DNA of 15,194 nucleotides from Flavobacterium psychrophilum (GTDB lineage: Bacteria; Bacteroidota; Bacteroidia; Flavobacteriales; Flavobacteriaceae), in NCBI GenBank assembly GCA_945878515.1, contig CAMCTL010000072.1, positions 1 through 15,194 on the forward strand, in the 5' to 3' direction. A model generated the notes under the pieces. It did no database searches, had not been told where the DNA came from, and was given only the letters and a program-made list of their open reading frames with translations. Numbering within the stretch: the first letter of the stretch is position 1; every line of letters starts with the position of its first letter. Of this stretch, positions 1 to 7,351 are shown piece after piece. A program made the translations under genes and the position numbers.

Positions 1-1477
1 AAATGGCATTTGAAATACTAAAACTTGGCGTCAAACTAATATTGAATCCGCCATAACCATAGAGAATTGTTGGGTTTTTACCATTCAATTTCAATCCTTT
101 CTTATGGGTAATTATCATTGGAATTTTTGTACCGTCTTTCGAAGCATAAAAAACTTGAGTCGAAACATAATCCTCGCCTTTAAAATCCACTCTTGGTTTT
201 TGATAGACCTCAGATTTTCCAGAGTTGGGTTCGAAAGCAAAAATAGAACCTGGAGTAGTATAATTGGTAAATGAATAATACAGTATTTTCCCTTCTTTTT
301 TACCGCCAAATCCTCCTGCAGTCCCAACTCCTGGCAATTGAATTTCACGAACTAATTTCCCTGAATAGTCAAATTGTTTTATAAATGAGACGGCATCTTT
401 CATATAATTAGCAAAAAAATAGCCACCTCCAGTTGATGGCGAAAGCACATTTTCTGTTTCTGGAATAAAATCTTTCCAGTTTTCGGGTTTCGGGTTGTTT
501 ACATCGACAGTTACAATACGTTTGTTTGGCGCATTCAAGTCGGTTTCGATGAATAATTTATCACCTTCATTTTCGATCACATTATTGTCACTGTTAAAAT
601 TATCGACAATAGTAATAATAGGAGCATTCGGTTTTGTTAAATCCTGAATGTACAATTCATTTCCATAAGTAGAATTGGCAGCGGTAATTACTAAAAACCG
701 ATTGTCTTCAGTAACACCACCACCAACATATCTTCTTTTTTGAGTTAGCCCAAAAATGACCACGTCGTCTTTTTGTGGGGTTCCTAGTTTGTGAAAATAT
801 AATTTATGCTGATCCGTTTTGGCCGATAATTCACTTCCTTTTGGTTTGTCATAGCTAGAATAATAAAAACCTTCGTTTCCTTTCCAAGAAATGCCACTAA
901 ATTTTACATCGACCAAAGTATCTTCAAGAATTTTCATAGATTCAACATCCATTAAGATTACTTTTCTCCAATCGCTTCCGCCTTCAGAAATTGAATAAGC
1001 GACTTTAGATCCATCTTTTGAAAAATTGACTCCGCCAAGAGAAGTTGTTCCTTTTTTAGAAAAAGTATTTGGGTCTAAAAAAACGGTTTCAACGCCTTTC
1101 GCATCTTTTCTGTACATCACCGATTGGTTTTGCAAGCCATTGTTTTTGTAGTAATAAGTGTAATTTCCTTCTTTAGTTGGCGCTCCAATTTTTTCGTAAT
1201 TCCACAATTTTTCCATTCTTGCTTTTAAAGCATCTCGGAATGGAATTTTTGATAAATAATCATAAGTCACCTCGTTTTGAGCTTTTACCCAAGCAGCTGT
1301 TTCGGCAGATTTATCATCTTCTAACCAGCGATATGGATCGGCTACTTTGGTGTCGAAATAAAGATCGACTGTTGCTCCTTTTTTGGTTGTTGGATATTTT
1401 ATGACACTTTCTTTTTGGCTTTGACCAAATGAAACTAATACTGCAGATAGAACCATTATTAAAATTAATTTTTTCAT
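1..1477 (-). CDS. Secreted prolyl oligopeptidase (S9A), partial, cut by left edge
   Basis: Serine peptidase of the prolyl oligopeptidase family, expected to cleave short peptides after proline outside the cytoplasm. The reverse-strand frame stays open from ATG at 1475-1477 to the window edge, giving 492 codons. The N-terminus (MKKLILIMVLSAVLVSFGQS) is a signal peptide, likely cut near residues 18-20. The mature start carries the family hallmark DPYRWLED near residue 48. A long beta-propeller region follows. Near residues 465-485 comes NPTILYGYGGFNIS, the segment that opens the catalytic alpha/beta-hydrolase domain. The catalytic Ser, Asp and His lie beyond the left edge, so activity cannot be judged. 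Full-length relatives have about 700 residues, so roughly 200 are missing. A TAnnTTTG-like box lies 22 bases upstream. The terminator of the upstream GH43 gene separates the two units. Confidence 0.93.
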   Translation of the reverse strand, partial: MKKLILIMVLSAVLVSFGQSQKESVIKYPTTKKGATVDLYFDTKVADPYRWLEDDKSAETAAWVKAQNEVTYDYLSKIPFRDALKARMEKLWNYEKIGAPTKEGNYTYYYKNNGLQNQSVMYRKDAKGVETVFLDPNTFSKKGTTSLGGVNFSKDGSKVAYSISEGGSDWRKVILMDVESMKILEDTLVDVKFSGISWKGNEGFYYSSYDKPKGSELSAKTDQHKLYFHKLGTPQKDDVVIFGLTQKRRYVGGGVTEDNRFLVITAANSTYGNELYIQDLTKPNAPIITIVDNFNSDNNVIENEGDKLFIETDLNAPNKRIVTVDVNNPKPENWKDFIPETENVLSPSTGGGYFFANYMKDAVSFIKQFDYSGKLVREIQLPGVGTAGGFGGKKEGKILYYSFTNYTTPGSIFAFEPNSGKSEVYQKPRVDFKGEDYVSTQVFYASKDGTKIPMIITHKKGLKLNGKNPTILYGYGGFNISLTPSFSISNAI

Positions 1478-1498
1478 TATCGATTTATTAAGTTACAA

Positions 1499-1506
1499 CA
1501 AAAATA
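1499..1506 (-). promoter_or_regulatory. Possible Bacteroidota -7 box for the prolyl oligopeptidase
   Basis: Reverse strand reads TATTTTTG, an exact match to TAnnTTTG, 22 bases before the ATG. No TTG box is seen at the usual 17-23 base spacing, so this is only a candidate. Confidence 0.3.
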
Positions 1507-1562
1507 AGTAAATAATTCGCATGTAAAATTGACAAAATGTAAAATTTCCTTAAAATGAAAAA

Positions 1563-1590
1563 CCCTTTTGAATATTTTGATTCAAAAGGG
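1563..1590 (-). terminator. Rho-independent terminator after GH43
   Basis: A perfect 11-base inverted repeat (CCCTTTTGAAT / ATTCAAAAGGG) with a 6-base loop. On the reverse strand it is followed by TTTTTCATTTT, a U-rich tail. It lies about 115 bases after the GH43 stop and so ends that transcript before the prolyl oligopeptidase gene. On the forward strand there is no T-tract, so it appears to work in one direction only. Confidence 0.8.
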
Positions 1591-1704
1591 CCTTATACAA
1601 ATTTAAATAAACTGTTTGGAATATGTTACTGAGCATTATCATGAGAAACAACTACTTCTAGCGAGTCGGGTTAGCATTATGTCCAGATGAAACAATTCTA
1701 CCAA

Positions 1705-2796
1705 TTATTTTTTGAAAAATGATAAATTCCATTTTTCAATCCAGTTGATAGCTATTTTACCTTCTTTAAACTCAATTGGCAACCAGATATACCTTCCTTC
1801 AATTGGCATTGAGGGTTTCCAAATATCAAACATAGCGATGAAAGAGTTTTCTATGCCTGCAACAGGTATGATGAAAGAAGATTGCCCTCCAAAAGTTTTT
1901 TCGGAGCCAATATTATCAACAGTATTAAGACCAAAGGTAGGATTTTCATGCTGTGTCCACGGGCCAAAAAGATCGGTAGAAGTATAATATCTGGCTGCGT
2001 TGGGTTTCCATCCTGATGAGCCTGAACCAATCATGTGATAGACATCGTTTACTCTAATAATAGCGGGAGCTTCAGTGTGAAATTCAATCCCTTGACAAAT
2101 TTTATACTCTTCAGCTGGGAGTAAATAATCATCTCGCATTTTGCCAATAATAAAGGTTTTGTCTGGTTTTCGAACCGCTAAATGATATAAATCGCCGTTA
2201 GAATCGACAAACATAGAGAAATCTCCAGATCCTTTAGGAGAACCGCCTAGAAATTTATGACTGTATCGAAAAGGACCATTAGGACTGTCAGCAATTGCAA
2301 CTCCTACATAGGCAACTTCATATCCATTACCCTTTGGATAAAACTTAAAAAAAGCAATAAATTTTCTAGTTTTTTTATTGTATACTACTTTTGGACGCTC
2401 GACCAAACAGCCATATTCAATATCGTTTGCAGTGCTTTTGCTATAATCAACACTCATTACAACTCCTGAATCAGTCCAATTGATTAAGTCTTTAGAGGTG
2501 TAACAGTGAATACCGCCATCAGCAAAATCAGCCTCTGACTTACCAGCAATTTGATGTTCACCATACCAATAATAAAGTCCATTATGAAATAAAACGCCAC
2601 CTCCATGAGCATTAATAGCATTGTTTTTATTATCCAACCATAGTTTTGCAGGTTCAATATTTTGTTTTTCAACAATCTTTTTTTGAGCGCGTAATAGGGT
2701 CACGTTAGTTACTAAAAAAACTAGAAACAATGATAGAATTTGTTTTTTTGAAAGTTCAAAAACGGTGATGTTTAAAAAGGTCTTTAGTGATGACAT
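1705..2796 (-). CDS. Secreted glycoside hydrolase family 43, exo-beta-1,3-galactanase-like
   Basis: A 363-residue five-bladed beta-propeller glycosidase, probably periplasmic or surface-exposed. Residues 1-38 form a signal peptide with a long charged start and a hydrophobic core at 20-36, ending RAQ. There is no later Met before residue 114, so the start is secure. Seen motifs: INAHGGG at 61-67, YYWYGEH at 75-81, ERPKV with Glu133, TEAPAI with Glu242, and FGGQSSF with Gln305. This layout fits the GH43 subgroup around subfamilies 24 and 34. In its exo-beta-1,3-galactanase members Glu is the acid, and Gln stands where other GH43 enzymes use Asp as base. Substrate (arabinogalactan side chains or main chain) is inferred from this resemblance. 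No SusC/SusD genes lie nearby, so it is not in a visible utilization locus. A weak promoter (TTG, 19 bases, TAGTTTTT) may overlap the tRNA terminator upstream. Confidence 0.85.
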   Translation of the reverse strand: MSSLKTFLNITVFELSKKQILSLFLVFLVTNVTLLRAQKKIVEKQNIEPAKLWLDNKNNAINAHGGGVLFHNGLYYWYGEHQIAGKSEADFADGGIHCYTSKDLINWTDSGVVMSVDYSKSTANDIEYGCLVERPKVVYNKKTRKFIAFFKFYPKGNGYEVAYVGVAIADSPNGPFRYSHKFLGGSPKGSGDFSMFVDSNGDLYHLAVRKPDKTFIIGKMRDDYLLPAEEYKICQGIEFHTEAPAIIRVNDVYHMIGSGSSGWKPNAARYYTSTDLFGPWTQHENPTFGLNTVDNIGSEKTFGGQSSFIIPVAGIENSFIAMFDIWKPSMPIEGRYIWLPIEFKEGKIAINWIEKWNLSFFKK

Positions 2797-2855
2797 AATT
2801 AGATCTTGATTTTTTGAAGTGTCTTTTAGTTATGTTAGAAAAAAACTAGAAATAA

Positions 2856-2884
2856 AAAAGACCCAAACAATGTTTGAGTCTTTT
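2856..2884 (-). terminator. Rho-independent terminator of the tRNA-Ala unit
   Basis: On the reverse strand AAAAGACTCAAAC and GTTTGGGTCTTTT form a 13-pair stem with one G-T pair and a 3-base ATT loop. TTATTT follows. It begins directly after the tRNA 3' end, so it ends the tRNA transcript before the GH43 gene. Confidence 0.85.
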
Positions 2885-2885
2885 G

Positions 2886-2959
2886 TGGAGAATACCGGAA
2901 TCGAACCGGTTACCTCTTGCCTGCCAGGCAAGCGCTCTAGCCAAGTGAGCTAATCCCCC
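2886..2959 (-). tRNA. tRNA-Ala, anticodon GGC
   Basis: The reverse strand gives a complete 74-base cloverleaf. The acceptor arm pairs GGGGGAT with ATTCTCC, with two G-T pairs. The D-arm has GCTC/GAGC. The anticodon arm is CTTGC / CTGGCAG / GCAAG, so the anticodon is GGC (Ala). The T-arm is ACCGG / TTCGATT / CCGGT. The discriminator is A. CCA is not encoded, since the sequence continues CAA, so a CCA-adding enzyme is required. A terminator follows at once. A decayed partial copy of a tRNA lies between this gene and the promoter. Confidence 0.95.
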
Positions 2960-2970
2960 AATATTTTTCT

Positions 2971-3026
2971 GAACAACCACCTTACCGACTCCATCGGGAC
3001 GCTCTAGCCAAATGAGCTAATCCCCC
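2971..3026 (-). pseudogene. Decayed 5' part of a second tRNA (Ala-like)
   Basis: The reverse strand repeats the first 27 bases of the neighbouring tRNA-Ala with one change (acceptor 5' strand GGGGGAT and full D-arm GCTC/GAGC). It then keeps tRNA spacing through the anticodon arm: stem TCCCG/CGGTA with one C-T mismatch, loop ATGGAGT with T at position 33. The variable region AGGTG is still visible. The T-arm no longer pairs and the 3' acceptor strand is absent, so it cannot form a mature tRNA. The anticodon position reads GGA, but it may once have been GGC with loop ATGGCAT. It sits 11 bases upstream of the intact tRNA and downstream of the promoter. Confidence 0.75.
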
Positions 3027-3038
3027 AATTGTTGGTCG

Positions 3039-3070
3039 CAAATATAACATTTATTTATAGCGCAAAGCAA
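3039..3070 (-). promoter_or_regulatory. Promoter of the tRNA-Ala unit
   Basis: The reverse strand has TATATTTG at 3039-3046, an exact TAnnTTTG -7 box. Upstream are TTG at 3068-3070 (spacing 21) and TTTG at 3063-3066 (spacing 16). Transcription should start near 3032, a few bases before the decayed tRNA copy, so that copy would lie in the precursor. Confidence 0.6.
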
Positions 3071-3131
3071 TTTCAGAAAAAAAATATCTTGCTTTCCTTA
3101 ATATTTTTAACTTTACATCAAAATCTCTACA

Positions 3132-3896
3132 ATGGCAATACAAAACCCAAATGGTTCAATATTAATTACAATCGAAAATAAAATTGCGGTTCTAGAATTT
3201 GGACATCCTGCGAGCAATTCTTTTCCAAGTGATCTACTGAATCGATTGACGAATGCAATTAATGATTTAAGTAACAACTCAGAAGTTTGCGTAATCATTT
3301 TAAGAAGTAGTGGTTCGGGAGCGTTTTGTGCTGGAGCTTCTTTTGATGAACTCTTGGCAGTTTCAAATCAGGAAGATGCAACTAAATTCTTTTCTGGTTT
3401 TGCGAATGTACTGAATGCCATGCGCATCTCTTCGAAGATAATTATTGGTAGAATTCACGGGAAAGCCGTTGGTGGTGGCGTTGGTATTGTTGCTGCTTGC
3501 GATTATGCTTTGGCAACCACAGAAAGTGCCATAAAATTATCTGAATTAGGAATTGGGATTGGACCTTTCGTGATTGAACCGGCAGTTAGTAGAAAAATTG
3601 GGGAAAGTGCGACATCAGAAATGACTTTGGAAACCGAATGGAAATCGGCAACTTGGGCAAGCCAAAAAGGATTGTATTCAAAAATATTTGAAACCACAAC
3701 CGAGTTAGATATTGAAATTGAGGCTTTCGCCAATAAATTAGCCAGTTATGGTCCTCAAGCATTATTGGAAATTAAAAAAGTATTTTGGGAAGGAACAGAA
3801 AATTGGAATACTTTATTATACGAAAGAGCTGAAATTTCAGGAAAATTGGTGCTAACAGATTTTTCTAAAAAAGTATTAAATCAATTAAAAAAATAA
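3132..3896 (+). CDS. Enoyl-CoA hydratase/isomerase (crotonase family)
   Basis: A cytoplasmic crotonase-fold protein of 254 residues, the usual length, acting on an acyl-CoA thioester. The oxyanion-hole segments are visible: GAFCAGAS at 63-70 and GKAVGGGVGIVAACD at 110-124. Of the two catalytic glutamates of classic enoyl-CoA hydratase, the first position (after GGG) is Gly118. The second is kept as Glu138 in KLSELGIG. Having only the second Glu occurs in enoyl-CoA isomerases and other non-hydratase members, so a beta-oxidation hydratase should not be assumed. The C-terminal region (GPQALLEIKKVFWEG, about 207-221) fits the trimerization part. The ATG lies 17 bases after TAACTTTA, a 7/8 match to the -7 box, with TTG 16 bases further upstream. 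It is divergent from the tRNA unit and no pathway partner is adjacent. Specific substrate unknown. Confidence 0.9.
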   Translation: MAIQNPNGSILITIENKIAVLEFGHPASNSFPSDLLNRLTNAINDLSNNSEVCVIILRSSGSGAFCAGASFDELLAVSNQEDATKFFSGFANVLNAMRISSKIIIGRIHGKAVGGGVGIVAACDYALATTESAIKLSELGIGIGPFVIEPAVSRKIGESATSEMTLETEWKSATWASQKGLYSKIFETTTELDIEIEAFANKLASYGPQALLEIKKVFWEGTENWNTLLYERAEISGKLVLTDFSKKVLNQLKK

Positions 3897-4015
3897 GCAA
3901 TAATAAAACTCTTTTTACTTTTTCAGTAAACCAATATTGAATAAAACATTAGTAATGTTCTGATTAGTAGCCACTGTATGGCAGATTCAAGACAAAATAG
4001 TTAGAAAATAATATA

Positions 4016-5899
4016 ATGAAAGCGAAGATTTTATTTTTTTTACTGTCAATTACTCAAATTGGATTTTGCCAGAATTCGAGTTTAGAACAAATAAATTTTC
4101 TAAACTTTACTCCTATTGTAGATGGAAAGCTGGATGATGAATTAACAAATCTAAAAAAAAGAAAATTTAATCATTTTTTTCGTTTCGACAATCCAGAAAT
4201 TGATTCTATTAGTGTATCATATCGTATCGCATACACGCCAACACATCTATACATTTACATCGAAACTGATGCTGATAGCATTACTTATCGAGACAGAGGC
4301 TTCATTAATGGCGACGGATTTAAATTATTACTAGCAAAACCACAAAATGATTCTTTAACAGATGAATACTATGACATTGCATTCTCACCCTCGAAAGATG
4401 ATCATTATTGGGCAAGAAAAAGAATTTGGGATTTTAACAGAAAACAAAACCACGGAAAAAGGTTAAGCATTGAAACGCAATTTGAAGAAAAAAGTTATTA
4501 TGGAAAATGTGGGTTCGAATTATTGTTGGCTTGGAAAGACATTGAGCCTTATCATCCTTGGTTTTCAGAACAATTAGGTTACAATTTATATTTTGCAAAA
4601 GCAATTGCTAACAACAATGCTTATGGGTATTCGGTTGTTGCAGACGAAGGAATTTGGGACGAAGAAATTCCTAAAAGAAATTTTACCCGCATTAATTTTG
4701 AAAAACCAAAAAATGTAAATAAAGAATTCATTTCTGTAAAACTCGCCAAACGAAACCTAAGTGTAGCCGAACCACTAATGCTTAATTTTGTTTCAATAAC
4801 CAACAAAGCCAGCTCTAAAGCAATTGAAGTTAAAATTCAGAATGATTCTTCAAAAGTATTCCTACAGTGCAAAATAAATTATAAATTGGAGCAAAAACTA
4901 AAAACCGATTTGTTAAAATTCGATTTAGATAAATTAAAACCCAATCACTATACTATATTTTTTCACTCCGATAAGGACACCATTGCTAAATATGACTTTG
5001 TTGTTTTTCCGAAACTCGATTTCAATGGCATCCGTTCTCAAATTTCAAAGAATAAACATAATTTAAAAATTGGGTCAGTTCATACGCTATTATTCAAAAT
5101 TAATTTGATTGAACTAAATTTAAACAAATTGAAAGTATATGAAACAGGAAAAGACCTATTAGATGAATATGTCAAGTTTGCAGCTGAGTTTCATCAATTT
5201 TTGAGCGGGAATGACCCTTATAAAGGAATTACAACGCCTTATAGGAGAGCATATAAATCCAAAAATGACATTACCTATCAGCCTTACACAATAAAGCTAC
5301 CAAAGAATTATGACCCAGCTCAGCAATATCCGCTACTGGTATTTCTTCACGGCAGTGGGCAAGATGAACAAAATTTATTAAATAGTGCAAGAAGCGGAGG
5401 CAATTTTATTGAAGTTGCTCCGTACGGTAGGGATATGTATCAATGTTATGCTTCTGATAGTTCTCAAACCGACATTATTGAAGCAATTGAAGATGTAATG
5501 CTACACTTCTCTGTAGATAAAGATAAAATAATTATTGGCGGATTTTCTATGGGTGGCTATGGAGCATTAAGAACGTTTTATGAACACCCTAACTTATACA
5601 AAGGTGTTGCTGTATTTGCTGGACATCCTAATTTAGCAAATGATTGGTTGGGCGAGGGTCATCCCAACTTTTTAGAAGATAAATATATAACTAATTTTTC
5701 TAAAATACCAGTATTTATTTATCATGGTAGAAAAGACGGCGCATTGGATATTTCGAAAACAGAACAATTAATAGCAAAACTAAGATCTAAAGGAGTGATA
5801 GTAACAGAAAGATTAATTGAAAACAAAGCGCACGAATATCCTGACGAAGAAACAAATAAAATCTACTTTGAGTGGTTGACAAAAATTGTTGAACTGTAA
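4016..5899 (+). CDS. Secreted two-domain protein: CBM9-like domain plus alpha/beta-hydrolase esterase
   Basis: A 627-residue exported protein with signal peptide at 1-19 (MKAKILFFLLSITQIGFCQ). Residues about 30-230 resemble the family 9 carbohydrate-binding-like fold: VDGKLDDEL at 35-43, YTPTHLYIYIETDAD at 73-87, and a run of aromatic residues through 190. Residues about 235-420 are not recognised. Residues about 420-627 are an alpha/beta-hydrolase of the esterase/depolymerase type: oxyanion segment FLHGSGQD at 443-450, nucleophile elbow GFSMGG with Ser511, Asp574 in YHGRKDG, and His606 in NKAHEYP. A complete Ser-Asp-His triad suggests an active enzyme, perhaps removing acyl or feruloyl groups from polysaccharide. 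The substrate is inference only. It has no operon partner: 119 bases separate it from the crotonase gene and about 150 from queD. A prolyl-oligopeptidase-like peptidase is an alternative reading of the C-terminal domain. Confidence 0.8.
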   Translation: MKAKILFFLLSITQIGFCQNSSLEQINFLNFTPIVDGKLDDELTNLKKRKFNHFFRFDNPEIDSISVSYRIAYTPTHLYIYIETDADSITYRDRGFINGDGFKLLLAKPQNDSLTDEYYDIAFSPSKDDHYWARKRIWDFNRKQNHGKRLSIETQFEEKSYYGKCGFELLLAWKDIEPYHPWFSEQLGYNLYFAKAIANNNAYGYSVVADEGIWDEEIPKRNFTRINFEKPKNVNKEFISVKLAKRNLSVAEPLMLNFVSITNKASSKAIEVKIQNDSSKVFLQCKINYKLEQKLKTDLLKFDLDKLKPNHYTIFFHSDKDTIAKYDFVVFPKLDFNGIRSQISKNKHNLKIGSVHTLLFKINLIELNLNKLKVYETGKDLLDEYVKFAAEFHQFLSGNDPYKGITTPYRRAYKSKNDITYQPYTIKLPKNYDPAQQYPLLVFLHGSGQDEQNLLNSARSGGNFIEVAPYGRDMYQCYASDSSQTDIIEAIEDVMLHFSVDKDKIIIGGFSMGGYGALRTFYEHPNLYKGVAVFAGHPNLANDWLGEGHPNFLEDKYITNFSKIPVFIYHGRKDGALDISKTEQLIAKLRSKGVIVTERLIENKAHEYPDEETNKIYFEWLTKIVEL

Positions 5900-6024
5900 A
5901 CTTCGAACAGCTAATATCGCCCATCAATAAGGCTGATGAAATGATTTTATAAAGCACTTGTGCAAGGTGTTACATTTGGAATTATTACTATACTAGAAAG
6001 TCGGATAAAACGGAGTAGATTCAC

Positions 6025-6032
6025 TAAATTTG
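6025..6032 (+). promoter_or_regulatory. Likely -7 box of queD, which also settles the queD start
   Basis: TAAATTTG matches TAnnTTTG exactly and ends 18 bases before the ATG at 6051. It covers an in-frame TTG at 6030, which therefore cannot be the start if this promoter is used. The leader would be only about 12 bases. No clear -33 TTG is visible. Confidence 0.45.
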
Positions 6033-6050
6033 CACTCAAATAAAAATAGA

Positions 6051-6503
6051 ATGAGCAAAATCAGGATAACAAAAAAGTTTAGTTTCGAAACCGGTCACGC
6101 CCTTTACGGCTATGACGGTAGATGCAAAAACGTACACGGACACAGTTATAAATTATCGGTTACTGTAATTGGAGAGCCTATAAACGACATGAATAATGTA
6201 AAAAATGGAATGGTAATTGATTTTACTGACTTAAAAAAAATTGTAAAAGAAGAGATTGTTGATCAATTTGATCACGCTACTGTTTTTAATAAAAATACGC
6301 CTCATATTGAATTAGCAAAAGAATTGGAATCTCGGGGACATCATGTAATTTTAGTTGATTATCAACCTACAAGCGAAAATATGGTCGTTGATTTTTCGGA
6401 AAGAATTATCGGAAGATTACCAGAAAAGATTAAACTTTTTTCCTTGAAATTGCAAGAAACCGAGTCTTCATTTGCCGAGTGGTTTGCTAGTGATAATCAT
6501 TAA
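6051..6503 (+). CDS. queD: 6-carboxy-5,6,7,8-tetrahydropterin synthase QueD
   Basis: A 150-residue cytoplasmic T-fold enzyme. It converts 7,8-dihydroneopterin triphosphate to 6-carboxytetrahydropterin, the second step towards preQ0 and queuosine. Zinc ligands are His16 (FETGHAL), His29 and His31 (NVHGH). The CxxxHGH pattern with Cys25 fits QueD and differs from eukaryotic-type PTPS spacing. Asp71/His75 (DQFDHATVF) and Glu136/Glu138 (QETESSF) fit the catalytic and pterin-anchoring positions. ATG at 6051 is chosen over an in-frame TTG at 6030 because the TTG lies inside a probable -7 promoter box and adds only seven unconserved-looking residues. No queC, queE or queF lies nearby, so the pathway genes are scattered. 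No preQ1 riboswitch fits in the short leader. lpxH follows 95 bases later on the same strand. Confidence 0.92.
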   Translation: MSKIRITKKFSFETGHALYGYDGRCKNVHGHSYKLSVTVIGEPINDMNNVKNGMVIDFTDLKKIVKEEIVDQFDHATVFNKNTPHIELAKELESRGHHVILVDYQPTSENMVVDFSERIIGRLPEKIKLFSLKLQETESSFAEWFASDNH

Positions 6504-6504
6504 G

Positions 6505-6557
6505 AAATTCCAAAATTTTTAAATTCCAAATTCCAAACAGAAGACGGAAATTCCAAA
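6505..6557 (+). repeat. Four copies of AAATTCCAAA in the queD-lpxH gap
   Basis: The 10-mer occurs at 6505-6514, 6521-6530, 6528-6537 and 6548-6557; the middle two overlap by three bases. The copies fill most of the 95-base gap. No hairpin follows from them and no coding reading is apparent. Confidence 0.8.
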
Positions 6558-6573
6558 CAAATAAAGAAATTGC

Positions 6574-6581
6574 TATTTTTG
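6574..6581 (+). promoter_or_regulatory. Possible -7 box for lpxH
   Basis: TATTTTTG matches TAnnTTTG and ends 17 bases before the lpxH ATG. There is no good TTG at 17-23 bases upstream, where the AAATTCCAAA repeats lie. It suggests lpxH can be transcribed on its own. Confidence 0.35.
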
Positions 6582-6598
6582 AAACTTCAAACAATTTA

Positions 6599-7351
6599 AT
6601 GACACCAAACAAAAAAATATATTTTGCTTCCGACCAGCATTTTGGCGCTCCAACACCTGAATTAAGTTTTCTAAGAGAACAAAAATTTGTGGCTTGGTTG
6701 GATGAAGTCAAAAAAGATGCAGAAGCTATTTTCCTGTTGGGCGATTTATTTGATTTTTGGTTTGAATATAAAACTGTGATTCCCAGAGGTTTTGTAAGGG
6801 TTTTGGGTAAATTAGCGGAAATAAGAGACAGCGGCATTCCTATTTATTTCTTCGTGGGCAACCACGATTTGTGGATGGATGATTATTTCCAACAAGAGTT
6901 GAATATTCCTGTTTTTCGGGACAATCAAGAATATACTTTCAACGGAAAAACTTTTCTTTTAGGTCACGGAGACGGAAAAGGTCCCGGCGACAAAGGTTAC
7001 AAACGAATGAAAAAAGTTTTTATACATCCTGTCTCCAAGTGGCTTTATCGTTGGCTTCATCCAGATATTGGAATGAAACTAGCGCAATATCTTTCGGTAA
7101 AAAACAAACTGATTTCCGGTGATGATGATGTAAAATTCCTTGGCGAAGAAAACGAATGGTTGATACTTTATGCCAAAAGGAAACTGGAAACCAAACACTA
7201 TAATTACCTTATTTTTGGTCACCGTCATTTACCGATGATAGTTCCTGTTGGAGAAAACTCGGAATATGTAAATCTAGGTGATTGGATTGGCTATTTCACG
7301 TATGGCGTTTTTGATGGCGAGACTTTTGAGTTAAAGAAGTTTGATTTCTAA
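6599..7351 (+). CDS. lpxH: UDP-2,3-diacylglucosamine diphosphatase LpxH
   Basis: A 250-residue calcineurin-like metallophosphoesterase. It hydrolyses UDP-2,3-diacylglucosamine to lipid X and UMP at the inner face of the cytoplasmic membrane, in the lipid A pathway. The full metal-binding set is visible: Asp12 and His14 in SDQHFG, Asp49 in LLGDLFDFW, Asn88/His89 in VGNHD, His123 in LGHGD, and His208/His210 in FGHRH. The FDFWFEY stretch and the acidic-basic insert near 130-160 (GPGDKGYKRMKK, HPVSKWLYRWLHP) are typical of LpxH rather than generic phosphoesterases. Length matches the family. It is convergent with the MFS gene, with 29 bases between the two stops and no clear terminator there. Confidence 0.9.
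   Translation: MTPNKKIYFASDQHFGAPTPELSFLREQKFVAWLDEVKKDAEAIFLLGDLFDFWFEYKTVIPRGFVRVLGKLAEIRDSGIPIYFFVGNHDLWMDDYFQQELNIPVFRDNQEYTFNGKTFLLGHGDGKGPGDKGYKRMKKVFIHPVSKWLYRWLHPDIGMKLAQYLSVKNKLISGDDDVKFLGEENEWLILYAKRKLETKHYNYLIFGHRHLPMIVPVGENSEYVNLGDWIGYFTYGVFDGETFELKKFDF

Noticed and set aside
1177..1404. Forward-strand open frame of 75 codons
   Set aside because: It lies entirely opposite the prolyl oligopeptidase coding frame and has no family resemblance.
2971..3026. tRNA fragment as an attachment site of an integrated element
   Set aside because: Integration usually duplicates the tRNA 3' end, whereas this is a 5' part, and no integrase gene or second boundary is present.
3914..3930. Hairpin TTTACT/AGTAAA after the crotonase gene as a terminator
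   Set aside because: Stem is only six A/T-rich pairs and no T-tract follows on either strand.
5954..5963. Palindrome GCACTTGTGC upstream of queD
   Set aside because: Too short and isolated to call an operator; such palindromes arise by chance at this length.
6030..6050. In-frame TTG start for queD, seven residues earlier
   Set aside because: It lies inside TAAATTTG, a probable -7 promoter box, and the ATG at 6051 gives the normal QueD N-terminus.
5900..6050. preQ1 riboswitch in front of queD
   Set aside because: The predicted leader is about 12 bases, and no preQ1-type hairpin with an A-rich tail was recognised in the gap.
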